Source: Flavobacteriales bacterium UBA3364 (lineage in GTDB: Bacteria > Bacteroidota > Bacteroidia > Flavobacteriales_F > PHOS-HE28). From it: a stretch of DNA of 11,522 nucleotides. Positions 1-6,173 of the stretch are shown piece by piece. Positions within the stretch are counted from its first letter, which is position 1, and each line of letters begins with the position of its first letter. Made by a program: the position numbers and the translations under genes. Under the pieces are notes generated by a model. The model worked only from the letters and a program-made list of their open reading frames with translations. It was not told the DNA's origin and made no database searches. The stretch lies in the NCBI GenBank assembly GCA_002360495.1, contig DEQO01000129.1:1-11522 (forward strand). The letters are read 5' to 3'.

Positions 1-38
1 GATCGCGGTTCGATCCCGATCGGTACTTTTGCGGCGCT

Positions 39-932
39 TTGCAACCGACCACTGCCGTTCCTGAGGTCCACGTTCCCGCCAAGATGCGCAGCTTGGCCGT
101 GCTCTTCAAGTTGCGGTTGGCCTCCTTGGTGGTCCTGAGCGCTGCCTTCGGCTACCTCTTCGGCATCCCTGCGGGTTCCTTTTCGTGGCTGGGCCTCATC
201 GGCCTCTGTGTGGCCGGGACCCTATTGACCGGTGCTTCCAATGCGTTCAACCAGGTGCTTGAGGTCCGTGAGGATGCACTGATGAAGCGCACGAGTGAAC
301 GACCCCTGGTGAAAGGGGTGTTGAGTTCCACCGAAGCAGTGATCGCCGCATTCCTTGCCGCCGGTATTGCCACGCTCATGCTGTGGTTGCAGTTCGGAGC
401 GTTGACGAGCATCCTCGGTTTCCTTTCGCTTTTCATGTACGTGGCATTGTACACGCCGCTGAAGAAACTCTCCTCCTGGGCGGTCTTCGTCGGGGCCTTT
501 CCAGGAGCTTTTCCACCGATGTTGGGTTATGTGGCCGCCACAGGCCGGTTCGATCTTGGTGCAGGACTGCTCTTCGCTATGCAGTTCATGTGGCAGTTCC
601 CACACTTCTGGGCCATCGCCTGGGTGTTGGACGAGGACTATCGCCGCGCAGGTTTCAAGCTGTTGCCCGGTGGTGGGTCGCCGGATGGCAAGAGTGCGGC
701 AATGATCCTTTTGTACACCCTGTTCGTTATCCCTGTCGGGATGCTACCATGGGTCTTCGGCTTCACGGGTAATTCGGCCATGGTGGTGGCGGTGCTGGGT
801 GGGTTGGTGATGGTGGTCCCGGCCTTGCGCCTGTTCCTTACTGGTAACAAGAAGGATGCGCGCCACCTTATGTTCGCCAGCTTCCTGTATCTACCCCTGG
901 TCCAGTTGGCCTACGTGCTGGACACCCCATGA
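39..932 (+). CDS. cyoE: Protoheme IX farnesyltransferase (heme O synthase)
   Basis: Integral membrane UbiA-family prenyltransferase that attaches a farnesyl group to protoheme IX to give heme O, the precursor of heme A for the oxidase encoded downstream. The first Asp-rich substrate/Mg site is intact: N71, E75, D79, M82, R84, T85 and R88-P89 follow the family pattern. A second conserved region, WQFPHFW followed by DEDYRRAG and LLP, spans about residues 185-210. Several hydrophobic segments fill the rest, and 297 residues is normal for the family. The start is uncertain. TTG at 39 gives a typical N-terminus, but the frame stays open to the window edge, and ATG at 84 (KMRSLAVLFKLRLASLVV) would give 282 residues. 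The stop overlaps the next start as ATGA, suggesting translational coupling within a cytochrome oxidase operon. Confidence 0.94.
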   Translation: MQPTTAVPEVHVPAKMRSLAVLFKLRLASLVVLSAAFGYLFGIPAGSFSWLGLIGLCVAGTLLTGASNAFNQVLEVREDALMKRTSERPLVKGVLSSTEAVIAAFLAAGIATLMLWLQFGALTSILGFLSLFMYVALYTPLKKLSSWAVFVGAFPGAFPPMLGYVAATGRFDLGAGLLFAMQFMWQFPHFWAIAWVLDEDYRRAGFKLLPGGGSPDGKSAAMILLYTLFVIPVGMLPWVFGFTGNSAMVVAVLGGLVMVVPALRLFLTGNKKDARHLMFASFLYLPLVQLAYVLDTP

Positions 933-1654
933 CCCAGGATATCTTCACCCCGCAGGAACTGCTGGAGCGCACCGTGCGCACGCGCAAGGCGCTGACGTGG
1001 TTCGTGATCATCGCCATCGTCATGTTCTTCGCTGGGCTGACCAGTGCGTACGTGGTGAGCATGAGTGGCGGGTATTGGGTGGATATCACCATGCCGAAGC
1101 CCTTCCTGGTGAGTACCGGGGCCATCGTATTGGGGAGTGTTTTCGCCCAATTGGCCCTGAGCGCCGCGAGGAAGGGTCGGAATGCGGTCATTACCCCGAT
1201 GTTGGTGCTCACCTTGCTCCTGGGAGGTGTCTTCACATGGTCGCAATTCCAAGGGTGGAAGGAACTAGTGGCCAAGGGTAACTTCCTCTCCGGCAAGGTA
1301 TTGGATAACAAAGGCACCTACGGGACCGACTACACCATCCGCTACAAAAGCGTTCCCCTGGTCCTGGAATCGGGCAACTTCTATCATCCCGATGACATGG
1401 CCCGCGCCAAGCCCCTGAACGCCGACCTGGACGAGCAAAGCAACGGGTCCAGCTCCTACTTCTACGCCCTTACGGCAGCGCACCTGGCGCACCTGGCGTT
1501 CGGTTTGTTGAGCTTGGTGATCATGATCGTGATGGCACTGCAGGGGCGTTACACCCAACAGGACCATGCGGGCCTGTGGGCAGGTACCGTCTACTGGCAT
1601 TTCCTCGGGGGGCTGTGGATATACCTCCTTTTGTTCTTGGTCTTTGTTCACTAA
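929..1654 (+). CDS. Cytochrome c oxidase subunit III, first paralogue
   Basis: Subunit III of a heme-copper oxidase, a membrane protein of 241 residues without catalytic cofactors that stabilises the core and the proton-entry side. Visible signs are hydrophobic helices at about 20-44, 58-80 and 88-106, then a polar section at 110-172, then the family's C-terminal pair of helices with the motif YALTAAHLAHLAFG (179-192) and GTVYWHFLGGLWIYLLLF (219-236). It starts at ATG 929, overlapping the cyoE stop by four bases. The subunit III gene that follows is a different paralogue. Tandem subunit III genes are typical of Bacteroidota oxidase operons. This copy is the more divergent one: it has GGLW where the second copy has VDLVW. 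The family call is firm. Whether both copies assemble into one enzyme is not visible from sequence. Confidence 0.93.
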   Translation: MTQDIFTPQELLERTVRTRKALTWFVIIAIVMFFAGLTSAYVVSMSGGYWVDITMPKPFLVSTGAIVLGSVFAQLALSAARKGRNAVITPMLVLTLLLGGVFTWSQFQGWKELVAKGNFLSGKVLDNKGTYGTDYTIRYKSVPLVLESGNFYHPDDMARAKPLNADLDEQSNGSSSYFYALTAAHLAHLAFGLLSLVIMIVMALQGRYTQQDHAGLWAGTVYWHFLGGLWIYLLLFLVFVH

Positions 1655-1676
1655 CATTGCGGCCGGAAATACCACC

Positions 1677-2543
1677 ATGGCAGGAGACGCAAGCAAGGCA
1701 CTGAGCAACGACGTCCTCTGGGGCGGCGGCCGCTCCCCGTTCAGCATCAGCTACGGGAAGATGATGATGTGGTTCTTCTTGGTGTCCGACGCCCTGACCT
1801 TCTCCGGGCTGTTGGTCGCCTACGGATTCGTTCGCCACAGTACCACGGACGCCTGGCCGATCGGGGAGGAGGTCTTCCGTGCATTGCCCTTCCTGCACGG
1901 CAGTTACCCGTTGATCTATGTGGCCTTGATGACGGCCATCCTCATCTTCAGTTCCGTGACCATGGTGCTTGCTGTTGAAGCGGGCCACCGGATGGACAAG
2001 AAAGGTGTGATCAAGTGGTTGTTCCTTACGGTTCTCGGCGGTGCCTTCTTCGTGGGCAGCCAGGCCTGGGAGTGGAGCCACTTCATCCACGGCGGCGGTG
2101 GCTACATCACTACCACGGACGGAGCGAAGTACTGGGTGCACAACGACACGCACGACACGCACGATCCTTCCAATGCGCCGGGCTTCCACTTGGAAAAGGC
2201 CAAGGATGGTCATTACCTCATCCCGGAGGAAGGCGCTCCGCACCTGGATCACGCCGCCTCGCTGAAGCTGTGGAACGAAAGGGCCAGCTACGTTGACGGT
2301 GCCAACATGGTCCACAATGAGTACGGACCGCCCCAGTACGCGAACTTCTTCTTCTTCATCACCGGTTTCCACGGTTTCCACGTATTCAGCGGGGTCATCA
2401 TCAACATCATCGTCCTCATCATGGTGGTGCAGGGCGTGTTCCACCGCCGCGGCCATTACGAAATGGTGGAGAAGGCCGGTCTTTACTGGCACTTCGTCGA
2501 CCTGGTCTGGGTGTTCGTGTTCACCTTCTTCTACCTGCTCTGA
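1677..2543 (+). CDS. Cytochrome c oxidase subunit III, second paralogue with large loop insert
   Basis: A second subunit III protein of 288 residues when started at ATG 1677, the first Met that follows the upstream stop and precedes the conserved KMMMWFFLVSDALTFSGLL (28-46). The open frame extends back to 1566, but that part lies inside the preceding gene and reads as non-homologous residues. C-terminal signatures are strong: FFFFITGFHGFHVFSG (224-239) and YWHFVDLVWVFVFTFFYL (270-287). Between the helix ending QAWEWSHF (129-136) and that motif lies an insert of roughly 80 residues (about 139-219). It is rich in His, Asp and Gly, includes the short tandem NDTHDTHD, and probably faces the periplasm. 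The gap to the subunit IV start is two bases. The family is certain; the role of the insert is unknown. Confidence 0.95.
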   Translation: MAGDASKALSNDVLWGGGRSPFSISYGKMMMWFFLVSDALTFSGLLVAYGFVRHSTTDAWPIGEEVFRALPFLHGSYPLIYVALMTAILIFSSVTMVLAVEAGHRMDKKGVIKWLFLTVLGGAFFVGSQAWEWSHFIHGGGGYITTTDGAKYWVHNDTHDTHDPSNAPGFHLEKAKDGHYLIPEEGAPHLDHAASLKLWNERASYVDGANMVHNEYGPPQYANFFFFITGFHGFHVFSGVIINIIVLIMVVQGVFHRRGHYEMVEKAGLYWHFVDLVWVFVFTFFYLL

Positions 2544-2545
2544 CA

Positions 2546-2914
2546 ATGCTGCGCGACGACATCATCGAATACAGTCTCGACGCCCACCACAGCGAAGAGG
2601 CCGGTCGCAAGATGCGCCGGAAGATCTGGTTGGTGACCCTGTTCCTGGCCGTGATCACCACGGTGGAAGTTGCCTTGGGTGCATACTGGAAGGAATGGAT
2701 GCCCGATAGCTGGGGCATGGTGAAGTGGACCTTCGTGGTGCTCACCCTTGTGAAGGCCACGTACATCGTGATGAGCTTCATGCACCTGGGCGATGAGCGC
2801 CGCAACATCCGCGCGATCATCCTGTTGCCCTACGCCTTGTTCATCCTGTACCTGGTCTTCATCGCGATCTTCGAATCGAACTACGTGCACCAGATCTGGG
2901 TGCGCTTCCTGTGA
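2546..2914 (+). CDS. Cytochrome c oxidase subunit IV (COX4_pro/CyoD-like)
   Basis: Small bacterial oxidase subunit IV of 122 residues. A polar N-terminus rich in His and charged residues (HHSEEAGRKMRRK) is followed by three hydrophobic helices at about 27-48, 60-80 and 88-109. The second ends in the conserved MSFMHLGDE (76-84) typical of the COX4_pro/CyoD family. It probably helps assembly or stability of the oxidase core in the inner membrane. The start lies two bases after the subunit III stop, and its own stop overlaps the next start as GTGA, so it sits in the middle of a tightly coupled operon. Position and motif make the call secure even though the family has little sequence conservation outside the helices. 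Confidence 0.9.
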   Translation: MLRDDIIEYSLDAHHSEEAGRKMRRKIWLVTLFLAVITTVEVALGAYWKEWMPDSWGMVKWTFVVLTLVKATYIVMSFMHLGDERRNIRAIILLPYALFILYLVFIAIFESNYVHQIWVRFL

Positions 2915-3660
2915 GCGAAGAGCCACGTCCTGTAAGCAAGCGGACCAAGCGTTTGGTCTTCGGGGGTATCGCGGTCTTCGTTCTATCGCTCTTCCTTTTC
3001 TTCTCCCCGATGCTGGGTTTGGTGGAACACAAGTTCACCTACCTGTCCTACTACGGTCCCAAGGAACCCGTGCTGGTGGAACGCGATGGCAAGAAGGTGG
3101 TGGACACCATCTACGCCGAGGTGCCACCGTTCAGCTTCATCGACCGCTACGGCAAACCGTTCACGGACAACGACGTCAAGGGTAAGATCGTGATCGCCGA
3201 TTTCTTCTTCACCCGCTGTACTACCATCTGTCCGAGGATGAGCATCAACATGCAGCAACTACAGTTGAAGTTGAACGACGAGGCCTACAAGGACGTGGTC
3301 TTCCTCAGTCATACTGTGGACCCCGAGAACGACACACCGGCCGTACTGGACGCATACGCCAAGAAGCTGGAGGCCGATCCCTCGCGATGGAAATTCCTGA
3401 CAGGGAACGCGGTGGACATCTACCGCATGGGCAACACCGGCTATTTGTTGAGCGCCTTGGAGGATACGGCCAGCGCAGAACAATTCGTGCATGACGGCCG
3501 GTTCGTGCTGGTGGACAAGCAGCGGCACATCCGCGGTTACTACGATGGCACCACGGCCACGGGGATGAATGCCCTGGCCGCTGACCTGAAGATGCTCTTG
3601 AAAGAGGAACGCATCAAGATCAGGGACGCTGCCAAGGAAATGGAGGACCAAGCTCACTGA
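2911..3660 (+). CDS. SCO1/SenC-family copper chaperone
   Basis: Membrane-anchored thioredoxin-fold protein that delivers copper to the CuA site of oxidase subunit II or reduces that site. The sequence shows one N-terminal anchor helix (about 14-35) and then a periplasmic domain. The copper-binding CxxxCP is intact at C103, C107 and P108 in FFTRCTTICPRM, and the matching distal His is H194 in EQFVHDGRFVLVD. The HTVDPENDTP stretch (134-143) is also typical. The length of 249 residues is usual for the family. The start is GTG at 2911, overlapping the preceding stop. The next gene starts four bases after the stop. All metal ligands are present, so the protein is expected to be functional. Confidence 0.95.
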   Translation: MSEEPRPVSKRTKRLVFGGIAVFVLSLFLFFSPMLGLVEHKFTYLSYYGPKEPVLVERDGKKVVDTIYAEVPPFSFIDRYGKPFTDNDVKGKIVIADFFFTRCTTICPRMSINMQQLQLKLNDEAYKDVVFLSHTVDPENDTPAVLDAYAKKLEADPSRWKFLTGNAVDIYRMGNTGYLLSALEDTASAEQFVHDGRFVLVDKQRHIRGYYDGTTATGMNALAADLKMLLKEERIKIRDAAKEMEDQAH

Positions 3661-3664
3661 TCGG

Positions 3665-4222
3665 ATGGCAAACCGCGAGAGCTACCCGCCGGCGGCACTG
3701 CGCCTCGCCGAAAAGCCCGCAAAGCGCCGTATCTGGGTCCTGTCCGGGTTTCTGTTGGTGGCTATCGTCGTGCTCAACCGGGTGCAGATACCCACCTCGG
3801 GAACGTGGGACGTCCATGTCTTCGCGAAGGTCAACGCGATCATCAACAGCCTGGTCAGCCTGCTGCTTCTTGCGGGCCTGTTCACCGCGAGGTCGGGGAA
3901 GTGGGCCGCACACAGGCGCATCATGATCGTGGCCATCCTCCTGTCCATCCTGTTCCTCGTTTCCTATATCCTTCATCACCTCTTTGCAGGTGATACCAAG
4001 TTCGGCGGGGAAGGCGCGATCAAGGTGGTGTATTATCTGGTACTGGCTTCGCATATCCTGCTCGCTGCCGTTTCGCTGCCCTTCATCCTGTTCACCGCCT
4101 ACCGTGCACTGTCCGCCAACTATCCAGCGCACCGGAAGCTCGCCAAACGGGTTTGGCCCGTCTGGTTCTATGTGAGTGTTACCGGGGTGCTGGTGTATCT
4201 CCTGATCAGCCCATATTATTGA
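3665..4222 (+). CDS. DUF420 family membrane protein
   Basis: Membrane protein of 185 residues with about five hydrophobic helices (near 23-40, 55-73, 84-103, 121-145 and 163-182). It has conserved-looking His residues at helix ends: H51, H83, H104-H105, H130 and H156, in contexts such as AAHRRIM, YILHHLF, LASHILLA and YPAHRKLAKRVWP. This pattern matches the DUF420 family, often found beside SCO and oxidase genes and thought to assist cytochrome oxidase biogenesis. No biochemical role is established to my knowledge. It starts four bases after the SCO stop and appears to be the last gene of the tightly packed oxidase operon, since a 130-base gap follows. Confidence 0.88.
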   Translation: MANRESYPPAALRLAEKPAKRRIWVLSGFLLVAIVVLNRVQIPTSGTWDVHVFAKVNAIINSLVSLLLLAGLFTARSGKWAAHRRIMIVAILLSILFLVSYILHHLFAGDTKFGGEGAIKVVYYLVLASHILLAAVSLPFILFTAYRALSANYPAHRKLAKRVWPVWFYVSVTGVLVYLLISPYY

Positions 4223-4337
4223 TCGGTCAGAAGGCGTGTTCGTCGAACTGAATTTGAGCTGGTCGATAAATACGGGCAATTGGTCGATATTTTTCGGGGG
4301 TTAGGCGGCAACAGGGACCAATGGATGAACCCGGGTC

Positions 4338-4345
4338 TACATTTG
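4338..4345 (+). promoter_or_regulatory. Candidate Bacteroidota -7 promoter motif (TACATTTG)
   Basis: In the 130-base gap after the DUF420 gene, TACATTTG matches the TAnnTTTG -7 consensus used by Bacteroidota primary sigma factors. It ends seven bases before the ATG at 4353, so a transcript from it would be nearly leaderless. I see no TTG at the expected 17-23 base distance upstream, so the match may be chance. Nothing else recognisable is present in 4223-4352, and no clear terminator hairpin was found. Confidence 0.3.
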
Positions 4346-4352
4346 GCATCCC

Positions 4353-4619
4353 ATGCGTTCCAAAGCACTTTTCGTACTGCTCCTGGTAGCGTGTGTCGCC
4401 AGTCCCGAAGCGCTGATGGCCCAAGGCTGCGCCATGTGCAAGGCCGTGGTGGAAAGTGGGGAAGGTGGTGGCAATATTTTCGGTGGTGAGCAGGCCATCG
4501 GCCGCGGCTTGAACAGCGGCATCCTTTACCTGATGGCGGTACCATATGTGCTGCTGTTCCTGCTCTTTCGTAAGCGCATCGTGGGCTTCGTGAAGGAGTT
4601 TGCAGGCGCACAAGGATGA
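4353..4619 (+). CDS. Small CxxC membrane protein, oxidase-linked, unknown function
   Basis: Short protein of 88 residues. It has a signal-peptide-like start (MRSKALFVLLLVACVASPEALMAQ), then a CxxC pair (C26, C29 in QGCAMCKAVVESGEGGG), a Gly-rich linker and one C-terminal transmembrane helix (about 57-73) ending in basic RKR. The likely topology places the CxxC outside the inner membrane, with an anchor in the membrane and a short cytoplasmic tail. I recognise no named domain. The location just after SCO and DUF420 genes suggests a link to copper handling, redox chemistry or oxidase assembly, but that is inference from context. The stop overlaps an in-frame ATG of the downstream gene as ATGA. 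Confidence 0.75.
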   Translation: MRSKALFVLLLVACVASPEALMAQGCAMCKAVVESGEGGGNIFGGEQAIGRGLNSGILYLMAVPYVLLFLLFRKRIVGFVKEFAGAQG

Positions 4620-4693
4620 CCTGTGGGGTATTGAGTTTCCTTAGGCTTGGATATTTCCGGATCGGCGGCCTCCTCGTGCCGATGACCTTCGGA

Positions 4694-5197
4694 ATGCGAG
4701 TTCGTCTTGTTCTGTTCGCGGCGGTATCGTTGGCGCTCGCGGGGTGTCGACACGAACCGGATCAAGATCCGACGGACGCGCGTTTGTTGGAACTGGCCCG
4801 CGATGCCGACGGGCATGTCTGGTACAAGGGGAGCGATTCCTTTCTACCGAAGAGTGCGGGTTCGGGCCACACACAAGCGCTCTTGAGAACGCGTTACAAC
4901 AATGTCGCCGGAGAACTACTGGATGCGAACGGACAAGTTCTGCCGGACACGGTCTTTGCGGATGGCAGCCTTATCGTGAAAGAGCTATGGGACGATGCCT
5001 CCACACTGTCGTTGTATGCCATCCTTCTCAAGGAGCCGGCCGATCCAAATGCTGATGGGAACGGATGGGTATGGGGTTACATCCAGCCTGATGGGACCGT
5101 TCTGCAGCCGTCCAGTGCACAGGGTGCAGCTTGCCGTTCTTGTCATTCGCAGGAGGGCAACATCGACTTTTCGTTGATGAACAAGTACTTTCCCTGA
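4694..5197 (+). CDS. Cytochrome P460-like lipoprotein with CxxCH heme site
   Basis: Predicted periplasmic or outer-membrane lipoprotein of 167 residues. From ATG 4694 the N-terminus MRVRLVLFAAVSLALAGC is a textbook lipoprotein signal, with lipobox LAGC and the lipidated Cys at 18. The frame is also open from ATG 4616 (overlapping the previous stop) and ATG 4682, but 4616 puts 43 residues before the Cys, so 4682 or 4694 fits better. The C-terminus carries one c-type heme motif, CRSCH (C147, C150, H151). This follows an about 110-residue beta-rich region with LWDDASTLSLYAILLKEP and GWVWGYIQPDG. Overall layout and C-terminal heme position resemble the cytochrome P460/cytochrome c'-beta family, whose members act on hydroxylamine or bind NO. 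The substrate here cannot be inferred. Export and heme attachment are implied by the motif. Confidence 0.75.
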   Translation: MRVRLVLFAAVSLALAGCRHEPDQDPTDARLLELARDADGHVWYKGSDSFLPKSAGSGHTQALLRTRYNNVAGELLDANGQVLPDTVFADGSLIVKELWDDASTLSLYAILLKEPADPNADGNGWVWGYIQPDGTVLQPSSAQGAACRSCHSQEGNIDFSLMNKYFP

Positions 5198-5276
5198 TCG
5201 CACGTCCGTTCGTTCCTTCCCTCGATGGATGGATGCGTACGCACGCTGCGTTGACGGCCGCACCTAGCTTGCATCC

Positions 5277-6173
5277 ATGTCCTCACGCCGGGTCGATGTC
5301 GCCATCAACGTTTACGGTAAGCCTCACCAAACGGCGGTTACCCTGTTGTCGTTGCTGCAGCATTCTGGGGAGCATATCGGCCGGATACACATAACGTTCG
5401 AAAAGAGACAACCATTCGGTGCTGAATTCGGGGCGTTGCTCCGGATGCTCGGGGACCGCGCCACGACCCACAGCCCACGGCTCTGGTTCGGTGTGCGCCC
5501 TCAACGGATGCGCTGGTTGATGCGCTTTCCGGCCTACCGCCGATCGCTCCGTTACCAATACGCGTGGGAGACCAGTAACGCGCCTTACCTATTCATTACG
5601 CACAACGATGTGCTCTATCAGCGCGACGTGATCGGTGCATTACTGGAACCCATCAACGGCCATGTCGCCATCGGACCCGTTGGACAGTGCTGGAACTGCC
5701 CGGCCTCGTTCGCAGGAAGTTGTTCGCCGGAACGCTTCATGACCTACCGCCCTTCCTACACCGAGTGGGAGCGGCTCGCGCGTCAACATCCAGGCCCGCG
5801 CGCCGCGCACTACGCCCGTGTCGTGGAACCACGCGCGCCATGGCCCCTCCCCGAATGTCGTGTGAACGAATGGACCATGATGGTCGACCTCGAACACGCC
5901 CGCCCTCTGACGATGCCGAATGGGAACGCCGTTCCACTGGGGGCGCTGTACGGATTGGACATCGGTACGCAGTGGTTCCATGATGTGTTGAACGCCGGCG
6001 CAAGCATCGCCCATTTCGACATCGCCCCGTATGCCCGGCACGCCTGGGCGAGCAGCAGCGGCAGTGGACACGCTGCCTTATCGGATCGCGCGGAGTATGA
6101 TCGCGCTGAAGCCGAAGCCCTGGTCCGGTTGCAGGAGAAGTACCCGCATTATGCTGCACTCTTGACCGCGTGA
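5277..6173 (+). CDS. GT-A-like glycosyltransferase (family 2-like), substrate unknown
   Basis: Soluble protein of 298 residues. The N-terminus VDVAINVYGKPHQTAVTLLSLLQHSGEHIGRIHITFE (6-42) has the beta-alpha-beta layout of nucleotide-sugar binding GT-A folds. APYLFITHNDVLYQRDVIGALL (102-123) matches the region that normally carries the metal-binding DxD, here HND (109-111). Later come a Cys cluster (C138, C141, C149, with C194), and D228IGTQWF and H246FDIAPYARHAW, which resemble C-terminal catalytic and acceptor regions. No signal peptide or membrane helix is seen, so it probably acts in the cytoplasm. The start ATG 5277 follows a 79-base gap. The stop is immediately adjacent to the stop of the minus-strand gene. 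It has no other glycan genes beside it, so the acceptor is unknown. Confidence 0.65.
   Translation: MSSRRVDVAINVYGKPHQTAVTLLSLLQHSGEHIGRIHITFEKRQPFGAEFGALLRMLGDRATTHSPRLWFGVRPQRMRWLMRFPAYRRSLRYQYAWETSNAPYLFITHNDVLYQRDVIGALLEPINGHVAIGPVGQCWNCPASFAGSCSPERFMTYRPSYTEWERLARQHPGPRAAHYARVVEPRAPWPLPECRVNEWTMMVDLEHARPLTMPNGNAVPLGALYGLDIGTQWFHDVLNAGASIAHFDIAPYARHAWASSSGSGHAALSDRAEYDRAEAEALVRLQEKYPHYAALLTA

Noticed and set aside
1521..2546. Minus-strand open frame (341 residues) opposite the subunit III genes
   Set aside because: It is low-complexity and rich in Glu, His and Val. The plus strand carries clear oxidase subunits.
5234..5243. Ten-base palindrome TGCGTACGCA upstream of the glycosyltransferase
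   Set aside because: It is short, single, and has no recognised operator match; it is consistent with chance in GC-rich sequence.
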